The notes under the pieces were generated by a model. It was not told where the DNA came from, did no database searches, and saw only the letters and a program-made list of their open reading frames with translations. A stretch of DNA of 56,299 nucleotides, taken from assembly GCA_017617635.1 (NCBI GenBank), contig JAFZVW010000002.1, positions 1-56,299 of the forward strand. Direction: 5' to 3'. The position numbers and the translations under genes were made by a program. Below, piece after piece: positions 18,505-27,506 of the stretch (position 1 is its first letter; each line of letters starts with the position of its first letter). This DNA comes from Bacteroidaceae bacterium (GTDB lineage: Bacteria; Bacteroidota; Bacteroidia; Bacteroidales; Bacteroidaceae).

Positions 18505-19938
18505 CTACTTCTGCTGTAGCTCTTCCAGCTTCTTCTGCCAGTAGGCAGCCATTTTCTCGTCCTTCTTTACACCGTCGCCATTTGCGTACATGGTGGCCAG
18601 CATTTGTATGCACTCGGCATCGTTCAGCTCGGCTCCTTTCGAATACAGGTCAAAAGCCATCGCCTTGTCCTGAGCCACACCTGCACCGTTGTAGTACATT
18701 TCTGCCAATGTGTTGAAGCTGTTGGCCTCACCCTGTGCGACAGCCTTCTGTGCCCACTCGAGAGCCTGGGTCAGGTCCTGAGCGACACCCTCACCCTTGT
18801 ACAGCATCCAGGCAACACCGTTCTGCGCAGGAGCAAAGCCTGCTTCAGCAGCCTTCAGGAACCACGAATATGCCTTTTGCGTATTCTGCTCCACATATTG
18901 CCCGTTGTAGTAGCACTCTCCCAATGCGAATTGTGCAGGCACATATCCGCCCTCGGCACTCTTTATGATATAGTCAATACCCTTCTTCTCGTCCTGTGCC
19001 ACACCATTGCCCGTAATGTATGCACCACCCAGCTGGAACTGTATCACATGATTACCCGCATCTGCCTGCCTTACATGCCAGTCAAAGTCACGCGGAACAT
19101 ACCAGAAAGCAATCCTGTCCAGTACGGGTACACCGTCAGTCACGCGCTCCAGAACAATATACTTTTCCAGATTCTTGACCGACAGACACGCACAATCGTC
19201 AGATATCCACAACGCCTTGGTCGGGACAATAGACACATTGTCCGTGAACGAATCATCGTTGATATAGTTGATTGTGTTGTACTGACCAAGTATGGTCTCC
19301 TCGGTATCCAGCGTCAGCAGCCAGTGGGTAGGAGTAAACACATAGAACCTCTTATTATATAATGTACTGTTCGGATACCCCTTCCTCAGCGCCTCTATCT
19401 CAGCCTTGTCCAGCGAGTATGCGACACCTATATTGCGCCATGTACCTATAATCTTGTTCTTCTTGTCAGACTTCTGCAACTTGGTCAAGGCATCAAAGAC
19501 AGTCTTGCCGTCATCCGAGAATACCCCCGACTTATACTTTTCCGTACACCATTCGTTAGGCACATAGTATGGGAACTGCTTCTGACGGTCAGGATCCTCC
19601 CTCGTCCACCATTTCAGCGAGAATCTGTCCTTGTTGCTGTCAAAAATCAAGTCCGACTTGTCATCGGGATTGGCAGGAGTATCCCCCGTATAGTTGAATA
19701 CCATGTTCCTGCTGAATCTGAACATCTTCCTGGCATTGTCTATGTAGACATTCAGCGTAATACTGTCCGTGCACACCTTGTACTGGTCCATACAATCCGT
19801 AACCGTAGCCTTCGATGTCTGGACGGATGTCAGTTTGTATATGCCGCGTGGATTATCTTTCTGGCACATACCTGCCTGCGGCACAGCAGCCATAATAGCC
19901 ACAACAGCCGCCATTGCCATAGATTTCAGTGTTTTCAT
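18505..19938 (-). CDS. Exported Sel1-like repeat protein
   Basis: The 477-residue protein begins with a signal peptide (about 1-25, ending AGMCQ). The N-terminal half (about 30-290) is an unrecognised beta-rich region containing VYIDNARKMFRFSRNM. The C-terminal part (about 300-470) has about five Sel1 repeats of 36 residues with the GxAYxxGxGVAQDxxKAxxxxxKAAExG pattern, for example MYYNGAGVAQDKAMAFD. Sel1 repeats form helical scaffolds for protein-protein contacts. It probably lies in the periplasm or outer membrane. No partner is encoded beside it. Confidence 0.85.
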   Translation of the reverse strand: MKTLKSMAMAAVVAIMAAVPQAGMCQKDNPRGIYKLTSVQTSKATVTDCMDQYKVCTDSITLNVYIDNARKMFRFSRNMVFNYTGDTPANPDDKSDLIFDSNKDRFSLKWWTREDPDRQKQFPYYVPNEWCTEKYKSGVFSDDGKTVFDALTKLQKSDKKNKIIGTWRNIGVAYSLDKAEIEALRKGYPNSTLYNKRFYVFTPTHWLLTLDTEETILGQYNTINYINDDSFTDNVSIVPTKALWISDDCACLSVKNLEKYIVLERVTDGVPVLDRIAFWYVPRDFDWHVRQADAGNHVIQFQLGGAYITGNGVAQDEKKGIDYIIKSAEGGYVPAQFALGECYYNGQYVEQNTQKAYSWFLKAAEAGFAPAQNGVAWMLYKGEGVAQDLTQALEWAQKAVAQGEANSFNTLAEMYYNGAGVAQDKAMAFDLYSKGAELNDAECIQMLATMYANGDGVKKDEKMAAYWQKKLEELQQK

Positions 19939-19998
19939 AATCTTTCCGATTAAAAGGTTATTTAATACTATATTTTAGGTATTTTCCTTTATATTTCT

Positions 19999-20853
19999 TT
20001 AATCATCGTTGTCTTCAAGCAATTTTGCCTCTTGTACAGGCGGCAAGTAATCCGATGCCTTGGCAGACGAAATCACCGAATGCCCCACACGCTGTTCCAA
20101 CTGCTTGCGGGCATCCCCGGCGATTTTACCTCCTTCACGGGCCACATCAGCACTCTGTTTGAAGCCCTTTGGGTTGCGCGACTTGCTAATCTCCGTTGCC
20201 GATGCTTCCGCCAGCGTGTTCAGCGCCAACTCGATATTGGTCATATTATCCCGTAGGTTCTCCTTGTGCAAGCCCTTGAACTGTTTGTACTGCCGAGTAC
20301 TCTTGCCGCTCCAACTGCGTGTGATGATATCTGTCAAAGAGGCATACTGCTGTTGGTCTGTAATCCCGGCACGATCCCATTCGTCTGTCAGCTCCTTGCG
20401 CACCTCAATGCTGCGAAGTCGCTGGTTGATCCACTTGTCGCTGTAACCCAGTCGCCGGTAATCCGCATACGCCTGCTCAAAGTTGAGCTCAGGATCCTGC
20501 ATCTGTTCAATGCGCTGTGCCGCCACCTGCGCCATCCACTCCTTAAACGGCTCAGCCTTCTTCGAAGGAATAGATTGGATCAAGCGGAACAGCTGCTCAG
20601 TATCAGCCACATCCGTCATTCGCATCCTTCCATCTGCAGCAGTCATTTTCAAAGCGTTACAATTTGTAACGGTTTGATTTCCCTCTTTAATTAGCCTGTT
20701 CTTTAGAACACGCCAATAGGTTTGTGGATTAGCACTATCCGTCAACACTCCACATACGTCCACAATAGAGAAGTACCACTTTTCCTCCTGGTCATCCCAA
20801 ACCACTCGGACCTTCTTGTCCTCAAACAGCTGTATTTGTTGCTTTTTAGTCAT
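19999..20853 (-). CDS. Bro-N domain protein (phage antirepressor / DinD-like)
   Basis: The N-terminal 110 residues match the Bro-N DNA-binding domain: VRVVWDDQEEKWYFSIVDVC, a WRVLKNRL segment, and TDVADTEQLFRLIQSIPSKK. The remainder resembles the C-terminal region found in DinD-like proteins, with helical, charged sequence and SATEISKSRNPKGF. Proteins of this type are scattered in Bacteroidota chromosomes, often near mobile DNA, and are thought to be transcription regulators or damage-response proteins. The upstream region holds two palindromes that could be its operators. A -7 box (TATTTTTG on the minus strand, 20876-20883) lies 23 bases before the start. Confidence 0.82.
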   Translation of the reverse strand: MTKKQQIQLFEDKKVRVVWDDQEEKWYFSIVDVCGVLTDSANPQTYWRVLKNRLIKEGNQTVTNCNALKMTAADGRMRMTDVADTEQLFRLIQSIPSKKAEPFKEWMAQVAAQRIEQMQDPELNFEQAYADYRRLGYSDKWINQRLRSIEVRKELTDEWDRAGITDQQQYASLTDIITRSWSGKSTRQYKQFKGLHKENLRDNMTNIELALNTLAEASATEISKSRNPKGFKQSADVAREGGKIAGDARKQLEQRVGHSVISSAKASDYLPPVQEAKLLEDNDD

Positions 20854-21118
20854 AACTCAACACATCTTTCATCTGCAAAAATATCAATTTATTTTTTAAT
20901 TTCCATTACATAGCAGAAAAGTTTTATAAACGACCTCCAATAACACTAATTTGCACCAATCCTTTCTAGTTTTTTCAACCATAAATCTTTCTTTCAAAAG
21001 AAACATTTTGCCCGATTTGTTTCTTTCTAAAGAAACTTTTGACCCAATTTTCTTTCTTTGTGGATAAAAATTTATATATTTGTCTTGCAAAATGTGCAAA
21101 AACACGTAAAGAAACAAT
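20854..21118. promoter_or_regulatory. Divergent regulatory region between the Bro-N gene and the secreted-protein locus
   Basis: This AT-rich stretch holds the minus-strand -7 box of the Bro-N gene (20876-20883), two 16-base palindromes (20988-21035), a T/C-rich block, and a plus-strand -7 box TATATTTG at 21075-21082. I see no convincing gene in it on either strand; a 92-codon minus-strand frame crosses both palindromes and is not supported. Confidence 0.5.
20988..21035. promoter_or_regulatory. Two tandem palindromic operator-like sites
   Basis: TTTCTTTCAAAAGAAA (20988-21003) and TTTCTTTCTAAAGAAA (21020-21035) are near-identical 16-base palindromes, 32 bases apart start to start, which is three helical turns. 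Similarity extends past each palindrome (CATTTTGCCC versus CTTTTGACCC), so this is a duplicated unit. A third half-like TTTCTTTCTTTG begins at 21049. Confidence 0.55.
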
Positions 21119-21280
21119 ATGATGGAAATGGAAGTTCCAGAAGAAATACATTTGACTGAGGGAATTCTACACACCCAAAATACCCCCCCCCATTACGGAG
21201 CTAACGAGTTAATTACCAATATCTTACCGAAACGCACCATTCGGGACAGTGAACACTGCCCCTTGTGTCGTTGTGCCTAA
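21119..21280 (+). CDS. Possible 53-codon leader peptide with a nine-C tract
   Basis: A short frame starts with two ATG codons, 37 bases after a -7 box (TATATTTG, 21075-21082), and ends at TAA 21278-21280, 45 bases before the large secreted-protein gene. It encodes a peptide with MMEMEVPEEIHLTEG at the start and EHCPLCRCA at the end. A run of nine C residues (21183-21191) lies inside it; a change of one base either way ends the frame within about ten codons. A stem-loop (CAGTG-AA-CACTG with flanking G/C pairs, 21243-21262) lies near its end. I recognise no family. It may instead be untranslated leader. Confidence 0.3.
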   Translation: MMEMEVPEEIHLTEGILHTQNTPPHYGANELITNILPKRTIRDSEHCPLCRCA

Positions 21281-21324
21281 TCAATAAAAGTCCATAAAAA
21301 AATAATCAAAAATATAATACAAAC

Positions 21325-24300
21325 ATGAAAAAACTATTTACTTTATTAACGATGTTTGCGTTCGCTTTCATCGGAGTACTAGCGCAAGAGCATAGCACAC
21401 AGACGGGGCAGAATTTCCTCACTGCGACCTCGCTGACAGAAGGCGTAGCAGCTGCCACCAACAGTTATTTGGTTTCCCTTCAAATCCATGCAGGAAGTAC
21501 TTTCTACATCAACAATGAAGGAAAGGCTCAGAGTGATTTTTCAACGACAGGTGAAACCACCTGGATTGTCGAGAAAACTTCTGACAGCAAATATTTGCTT
21601 AGGACTTTTAGCGGCAACTACATCAAGACTTTGGGCTCAAGCAACAGTAAGGCGCTCACATTTACGACTAATAGTAGCGAAGCCTTGAAGTTCAATCCCG
21701 CACAGTCCACAAGTACAGACACAAATATGGAAAGTGGCTATGTCGCCAACAAAGCTATTTGGTGGAATGTTGATGGAGGAAATAAGAGAATCAACACGAA
21801 TGGCATTAGCGGAACTAATAATACAATTTTCCAAAACGACGGACAAGGCTGTTGGACATGCCTTTTCACTTATCGGGTGTCAATATCATCAGGATATAAT
21901 GGTTACATAGGTGCAACTAAAACTATAGGCGAGACAGAATGGAAGACGCAGAGCAACTGGGTTCATACTGACACATGGAGCACTGGTCCCGGTTATTCTG
22001 GCTCAAATATGTGGTCACCCATTTATCTAAAGGATTTGACTGCTACAGGAATCGCGTTTGAGGGATGGAATCTACGCATGAAACTTGTAAATTCATCATT
22101 GACAGCAACTACAAATAAACTGCAAGCTGGTGGAACAGTTACAATCAATGTTGATGAAAATTCAACACTTGATCTTACAATGAGTGGATCGAATGGTGAT
22201 CCTGGTTTGCATACTTTCAATATTGATGGTACATTAAAGATTAAAACAAATTCTAATCATTTTACCAACACAAACAATGGTAGTCAAATAAATCTTGGAA
22301 CAACAGGACAGTTTATATTTACCGCAGATGCCTCTGTCACGGTATCTAGAAGTTTTTCTATTAATGCCACTCTGACAGACCCAACTGAATACAATACAGT
22401 AGAATCACGCACCATTGCTACATTTACCAATGTCACTGTATCGTCGCTGTCACACAATATTTCGGGTACAGACGGATGGACTCTCGTAGATAACAAAGCT
22501 GCATTGGAAACACAATCTACTGATGGAAAATACTATTATGTAGAGAGTGGAACTTCAACAGGTGTTACGTTGCACACATATCAAAGGTTTACAACATATG
22601 ATGTAGCAGCTGAGGCTACAGAGACTCTTAGTGAGATTACAAATCCTAGTTATACAACATATAGTTGTTTCAATGTACCTTCGGGTTCAACCTTGATTAT
22701 TGACGTTGATGATTTTGACCTGACAAAAATTACAGGCGCAGGTAATGTAACTCTAGACGCAGACGCAACAATTAGTGGAAGTAAGTCAACTGCTGCAACA
22801 GGTAAATTGACGATTAACGAAGGAAAAACTCTGACGATAGGTGGTGGCGATAGTGAAACCAACTCTATAGTAAGTTTTACCAGCATTGATCTTGCAGGCA
22901 TGATTAAACACAGAAACAGCAAGGCAACCTTAAATAATGTCACAATACCTACTGGTAAGACAGGTAAGATTTTTGCCTATGACATGGGTGATGATGCAGA
23001 TGGATTTAAACTGGCAGGTACAACTACTCTGAATGGTAACCTCACCGTTTGCAGCAAATGGAACTTCCAAATGAAAGTTGATGAACTGGCGGGCTCTGGT
23101 ACATGGCTAATTTGTGGTACAACAAGTGGTGACTTTGATGATGCAGGCACCGAAAGTGATCAAGCAGCCACAGTCAATGTTGCAAGTGCATCCTCGTATA
23201 CAGGCAATGTGACGGTAAACAATAGTAATGCTACAGTTAACTTGTCAGGTAATCTCGTTGGTTCAAGTTGGACAAAGACAAATGGTACCCTTAAGTACAA
23301 AGGCAAAACGGACGCAGAGCCTACTTTGAATGGAACCACTCTTAGTGGTGTCATTTTGGATGGTTCTCAACGCTTGAAGATCATAGGCGCAGGCGTTACA
23401 ATAGAGAATTTGGTAGGAAACAATCAATCAACAGGAACAAATACATACGCTTTTTATACAGCAGGAACGGGTACCGTTACTCTGAAAGGTACATGTGATT
23501 TCACGAAGAAAAGCGATAATTCCAATGCCAGTGCTACTTATATTGGCGTAAGTAATAATGACGCTCTAGTTATTGCAGATAATGCAAATATCAAGGTAAA
23601 GTGTCTTTATAATTCTAAGACAAAGGCTAATAATGCTAATTGGACTATTGGTTCTGATGCTACGCTTGAAGTCACCAGTACATCATATACACCATCTGTT
23701 ACCAATAACGGTATCCTGACGTTGGGAGATGTGTTAACTACGGATAACGTAACTTTGGGAGAAGGAAGTCAAATAAACACAGGAAGCAATATCACCGGCA
23801 CAATCACAGTTAGCGGTGATGCAACCTTACGTCCGACATCAGCAAGTCTGAATCTCACATCAAATATCAGTGTGGCTTCAGGTAAGACGTTGACAGTCGA
23901 TGGTGATAATAACCCTGTTGCTTTGACTTTGACAGGCAGTATTACCGGTGATGTCAACCTTGAAAATACAATACTTGAAGGTGGTTCTACTCGTGACTTT
24001 TCGACATTACCTTACGCCGACTATGATAACTGTACCTTGATAGTTACAGAGACAACTGCCGAGTTCAATACAGATGATGAATTCATCAACATCACAAACA
24101 TCCCAAGCTACTTTACTACAATCAAACTTCGTCGTGCTGATCGCAGGTATGTTATCTTAGATGTAACCGATGGTTCCGCTACATTTACAGATTCCGAGGC
24201 AAAGGTTTCCGGTCCCAAATGTCTGTATGACTTTACATTCTCCCAAGAGACCCTTGCTGAGCGTAAGGCCGAGAATTCAAGCACAATCCTCAATTCTGGT

Positions 24301-26514
24301 TCACGCGGCAGTAGCAATGGTTTGACTTATGACACAGGCTACAACTCGAATAACAGCTACAATAATGAGACAGGTCTGCTTAAGGTTAAGTCAACACCTT
24401 GGCGTGACATGACGGGAAGCAATGCATGGCCAGACAATTATTCTGTAGCAGTATATGCAAATGTTCCTGATGTAGAGAACGGCTGCCTTATGGCATTTGG
24501 TTCTTCTACAAATGGAGGTAATAAATATCTTGCCCTTATTCGTGGTGCAAACCAAAATGAGATTAAATTAGTAAAGGGCGATGGAATTAATAATCACTAT
24601 GTGGAAATTGCGACGATGTCTGCAGAGAATGCTACTGTTGCAAAGCACCTTGTGGTGTTTACCAAGAGCGGCTCGACATTCAAAGTCTATTGTGACGGTG
24701 TGAATGTTGCGTCTACAACCTACAATGAAACATTGGGAACAGGCTTCCAGATTGGTTCGGTACATGGTGGTGTTAGTGATAATAGTGGTAGTACTGGCAT
24801 CATACGTATTAACGATGGCGATAACGTATCAAGCGAAGTTAGGGATGCCGTCGAGATTCAATCTATCCGAATCTTTGATGGTGTGCTGGATGACGACCAG
24901 ATGTCTGCGCTGATGGCAGAGTTCCCATATGTATCAAAAGGTGGTTCGTATATCCGAACAATCTCTGCTGATGCAAATCTGGGGGAAGACGATGCATGGA
25001 CAAAAGACGACGAAACTACACACCACATTCCTACCTCAGTAGTCGAGGAGACATCTACTTACTATCCTGATGTTACGGTAACGACAAATGCAGATGCAAC
25101 ACTTACAGTTAACGAGGATGTAACCTTTGGCAAGACATCATTTGGTGGCTCCGGCACACTGACTATCGAAGCTGATGGCTCTGGACACTCAATTAATGTA
25201 GGTGGTGCAGTTATTGTAAATTCGGACGTAGTTGTCAAGTTCGGTGCAATCGATATGAGTACGTCACCTGTTACAAAGGGTGCAGCTGCAAACCTCACGT
25301 TTGACTTCTCGGATTTCAATTTCAACAAGGTATATGCTACAACCACTTACACGTTGACAGGTGTTATTAGCCAGGACGATACACATATTACGGCAACAGG
25401 TTTGCCATCAAGCGATGGTAACCGCAGCTACGCCTTTGCTTTTGACGACAACCATTATAAGTTGACAGTTACTGTCCGTCCATCTCAAACGGTTTATTTG
25501 CCTTCCGGAATTACCGAGATCGAGGACGATATGGCCGTTAAACTGACGGCAGATGCTGGAACTAATAATGGTGTATTGATTCGAGGTGACGAACTTGTTA
25601 TTAGCGAGACAGGAACGATCACATGCAGCCAGTCTTCAGGATTCTGTTCATTAAGCATTCCTGAGGGTGTAACTCTTACCGTAAGCAATAGTGATGCACT
25701 GAAAGCATCAGCCATATCTGATGATGGAACGCTGAACATCAGTATGACAGACAGCGAAATAACGACAGCGTTAGATGGTACTGCTTCATGTACACTGATT
25801 GACGTTTCGTCAGCTGGTCAGATTGCAGTAGGAGCACTTACAATCAATGGTGGCGAGAAGTATGCGATGGGTGATTACAACTACTACATTAGTCAAGACG
25901 AAACCTCTAATGATGTTGTTCTTGTAAAGCATTATGAACGTAGTGTAACATCCGGCAGATTTGGTTCTATCTGTATTGAAAATGGCGCATTTGTATCAGA
26001 TCTAACTAATACAGGTATAGAGAAAGTCTTGAAGGTGACTGAGGTAACAAACGACCGCGTTGTAATGGACGAAGTTGAGGATGAAATGGCTGCTGGTGTT
26101 CCATACATCTTCAAGTCTAATGCAAGTACAATCAACCTGACGCTACAGGGCGAGACTGCAGAAGAACCAGATAATACTACACAAAGTTATTTGGTTGGTA
26201 ATTTCGCCGTGGCAAATGTTCCAAACAGTGATGAGGATAACACTTATTACATTCTGCAGAGCAATCAGTTCAAGAAGGTTACTACTTCGACAATCAAGAG
26301 TGGCAAGAACCGTTGTTACCTAAAGGTGACTGGCGCATCATCACGTCAGGCAACACTTGGTATCGCTGTTGACGAAGATGCTCCGACTGGTATTGATGCT
26401 ATTAACGCCCTAATGAATAATAACGCTGAGATTTACGACATCAACGGTCGCAAGTTGAGCGATTTGCGCAAGGGTATAAATATCGTGAATGGTGTTAAGG
26501 TAATTGTAAAGTAA
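21325..26514 (+). CDS. Very large secreted repetitive surface protein with LamG-like domain
   Basis: The 1,729-residue protein starts with a signal peptide (MKKLFTLLTMFAFAFIGVLA). Residues about 230-950 are Thr/Asn/Gly-rich with repeated short beta-strands (patterns such as GNVTVNNSNATVNLSGNLVG), which suggests a beta-helix. About 962-1200 looks like a LamG/concanavalin-like domain ending RIFDGVLDDDQMSALM. Another beta-rich segment leads to a C-terminal module (about 1530-1690) with SGRFGSICIENGAFVS. The last residues, DINGRKLSDLRKGINIVNG plus a short Val/Lys end, match the tail of the M60 protein at 29491-34311 and are common at the ends of exported Prevotella proteins. Codon use is AT-richer than in the core genes. 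Function is unknown; adhesion or glycan binding is inferred. Confidence 0.8.
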   Translation: MKKLFTLLTMFAFAFIGVLAQEHSTQTGQNFLTATSLTEGVAAATNSYLVSLQIHAGSTFYINNEGKAQSDFSTTGETTWIVEKTSDSKYLLRTFSGNYIKTLGSSNSKALTFTTNSSEALKFNPAQSTSTDTNMESGYVANKAIWWNVDGGNKRINTNGISGTNNTIFQNDGQGCWTCLFTYRVSISSGYNGYIGATKTIGETEWKTQSNWVHTDTWSTGPGYSGSNMWSPIYLKDLTATGIAFEGWNLRMKLVNSSLTATTNKLQAGGTVTINVDENSTLDLTMSGSNGDPGLHTFNIDGTLKIKTNSNHFTNTNNGSQINLGTTGQFIFTADASVTVSRSFSINATLTDPTEYNTVESRTIATFTNVTVSSLSHNISGTDGWTLVDNKAALETQSTDGKYYYVESGTSTGVTLHTYQRFTTYDVAAEATETLSEITNPSYTTYSCFNVPSGSTLIIDVDDFDLTKITGAGNVTLDADATISGSKSTAATGKLTINEGKTLTIGGGDSETNSIVSFTSIDLAGMIKHRNSKATLNNVTIPTGKTGKIFAYDMGDDADGFKLAGTTTLNGNLTVCSKWNFQMKVDELAGSGTWLICGTTSGDFDDAGTESDQAATVNVASASSYTGNVTVNNSNATVNLSGNLVGSSWTKTNGTLKYKGKTDAEPTLNGTTLSGVILDGSQRLKIIGAGVTIENLVGNNQSTGTNTYAFYTAGTGTVTLKGTCDFTKKSDNSNASATYIGVSNNDALVIADNANIKVKCLYNSKTKANNANWTIGSDATLEVTSTSYTPSVTNNGILTLGDVLTTDNVTLGEGSQINTGSNITGTITVSGDATLRPTSASLNLTSNISVASGKTLTVDGDNNPVALTLTGSITGDVNLENTILEGGSTRDFSTLPYADYDNCTLIVTETTAEFNTDDEFINITNIPSYFTTIKLRRADRRYVILDVTDGSATFTDSEAKVSGPKCLYDFTFSQETLAERKAENSSTILNSGSRGSSNGLTYDTGYNSNNSYNNETGLLKVKSTPWRDMTGSNAWPDNYSVAVYANVPDVENGCLMAFGSSTNGGNKYLALIRGANQNEIKLVKGDGINNHYVEIATMSAENATVAKHLVVFTKSGSTFKVYCDGVNVASTTYNETLGTGFQIGSVHGGVSDNSGSTGIIRINDGDNVSSEVRDAVEIQSIRIFDGVLDDDQMSALMAEFPYVSKGGSYIRTISADANLGEDDAWTKDDETTHHIPTSVVEETSTYYPDVTVTTNADATLTVNEDVTFGKTSFGGSGTLTIEADGSGHSINVGGAVIVNSDVVVKFGAIDMSTSPVTKGAAANLTFDFSDFNFNKVYATTTYTLTGVISQDDTHITATGLPSSDGNRSYAFAFDDNHYKLTVTVRPSQTVYLPSGITEIEDDMAVKLTADAGTNNGVLIRGDELVISETGTITCSQSSGFCSLSIPEGVTLTVSNSDALKASAISDDGTLNISMTDSEITTALDGTASCTLIDVSSAGQIAVGALTINGGEKYAMGDYNYYISQDETSNDVVLVKHYERSVTSGRFGSICIENGAFVSDLTNTGIEKVLKVTEVTNDRVVMDEVEDEMAAGVPYIFKSNASTINLTLQGETAEEPDNTTQSYLVGNFAVANVPNSDEDNTYYILQSNQFKKVTTSTIKSGKNRCYLKVTGASSRQATLGIAVDEDAPTGIDAINALMNNNAEIYDINGRKLSDLRKGINIVNGVKVIVK

Positions 26515-26536
26515 TAACAAAGAGAGAGACAAGGAT

Positions 26537-26728
26537 ATGAAAAAGCAATATATTGAACCATCAACCGCCATATTCACCTTTAATAGTATTCATATGGTAG
26601 CCCAGTCTTCAGCAGACATAAGCGGCGATGCAAGCGGAGAATATACTGGCGGCGATGGAGGTGGTAACAATGATTCCCGTGAAGACATCTTCAGCGACAA
26701 TCGCTCCATCTGGGATAACGCGTGGTAA
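26537..26728 (+). CDS. Small 63-residue peptide of a Prevotella-type family, function unknown
   Basis: The frame begins 22 bases after the large secreted-protein gene with a purine-rich ribosome-binding region (GAGAGAGACAAGGAT). The product has the form MKKQYIEPSTAIFTFN, a short hydrophobic stretch ending VAQSS, then a Gly/Asp/Ser-rich acidic part and the end SIWDNAW. Many short Prevotella proteins that I recall begin MKK(T/Q)YxxPS and have an acidic Gly-rich tail, often beside genes for exported proteins; no function is known to me. It looks cotranscribed with the secreted protein and is closed by the hairpin at 26763. Confidence 0.6.
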   Translation: MKKQYIEPSTAIFTFNSIHMVAQSSADISGDASGEYTGGDGGGNNDSREDIFSDNRSIWDNAW

Positions 26729-26762
26729 GAAACGCGGCTAGCGTTTAGCAATTAACAAAAGT

Positions 26763-26797
26763 ATAGCAGCTACAGTCATTGCGATTGTAGCTGCTAT
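26763..26797 (+). terminator. Perfect 12-bp hairpin after the peptide gene
   Basis: ATAGCAGCTACA (26763-26774) pairs perfectly with TGTAGCTGCTAT (26786-26797) around an 11-base loop and is followed by CGTTGTTTGG. The T run is poor, but the position just after the operon supports a terminator. Confidence 0.55.
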
Positions 26798-26944
26798 CGT
26801 TGTTTGGCCGGCATGGGCAAGAAAGATGCATCCGGATTTCTGTACGCCCTAAGGAAGAAACTTAGATAGACATTTTACAAAAGATGTTTTAGGCTGAAAA
26901 GTTGGCACATGTGCCACTTATTTAGCCTTATAGTGTTGCATATT

Positions 26945-27067
26945 GATGATTCTTTCAAGAAAATAGTCATTGTAAAAGATAATATCAAGCCCTGGCGCAA
27001 TGAGAAGGGTATTCTGATGATGGGACTGATGGACTTCTTGCTGAATAAGAATAGTTTGGAAATATAA
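26945..27067 (+). pseudogene. C-terminal remnant of an ATP-binding (AAA/DUF4143-type) protein
   Basis: The frame reads DDSFKKIVIVKDNIKPWRNE and continues GILMMGLMDFLLNKNSLEI to a TAA at 27065-27067. This is what I know as the C-terminal end of the widespread Bacteroides ATP-binding proteins of the DUF4143 group. No start or ATPase core is present upstream; the frame before it degenerates. The rest of the gene has been deleted. Confidence 0.6.
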
Positions 27068-27166
27068 GTGGGCAAGGCTCTGATCGAGGCGCTGCTGCGT
27101 GAGGAGCAGGAGGAACTGCAGGCGTTTGTGAAAACCCGCCGCTCGGAAACAAAGTGGGCCTTGTAG
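27068..27166 (+). pseudogene. Open-frame scrap following the ATPase remnant
   Basis: Directly after the TAA the same frame stays open for 32 codons (VGKALIEALLREEQEELQAF, then VKTRRSETKWAL) before a TAG. Its GC-rich, strongly helical, charged composition looks like real former coding sequence and differs from the AT-rich DNA after it. I do not recognise its source. The adjoining ATPase scrap suggests two deletions have been stitched together here. Confidence 0.3.
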
Positions 27167-27377
27167 AAGAAGGAGTGAATAAACCTTAACCTTACAATTA
27201 CAGTTCTTACAGTTAAAAAAATGCATTACAAACACCTCTATATATACTATATAACTAATTAATATATAGGTAGTTATATACAATGACACCGAAGTTGTAA
27301 TGTCTCAAAAAATAAACTGTAATTACTGTAATCTGTAAGGAAACGAATATGTTAATCTTCTAAAAAGCAATAAATCA
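27167..27377. other. AT-rich gene-free stretch
   Basis: This holds repeated TTACAGTT/CTGTAATTACTGTAA-like motifs near both ends (27193-27214 and 27315-27338) around the AT-rich core ATATATACTATATAACTAATT. Similar sequence occurs beside VapE-type primase genes in Bacteroides mobile regions, from memory. No gene is seen. Confidence 0.3.
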
Positions 27378-27506
27378 ATGAAATACGATATCAGTAAGAA
27401 GTCAGCACCCAAGATGCCAACCCTTGGAAAAGGGACAGAATGTATCAAAATCCAGTCAATTGTCAGGTCTTGTAGACTCCTGGAGGTAACACGTGCAGGC
27501 TCCTGA
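27378..27506 (+). pseudogene. 42-codon frame, probably a truncated gene
   Basis: An ATG at 27378 opens a frame beginning MKYDISKKSAPKMPTLGKGT and ending at TGA 27504-27506. The composition at the start looks protein-like, but the last third runs into the 22-bp repeat array, which cannot be coding because its period is not a multiple of three. It may be the N-terminal scrap of a gene cut by the array. Not recognised. Confidence 0.3.

Noticed and set aside
20896-21174. 92-codon minus-strand frame upstream of the Bro-N gene
   Set aside because: It crosses both palindromes and the -7 boxes, is low in complexity and has no recognisable domain or ribosome-binding site.
26837-26870. Short frame starting MGKKDASGFLYALRKKLR at 26813
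   Set aside because: Eighteen codons only, after a terminator and in decayed DNA; no ribosome-binding site and no family recognised.
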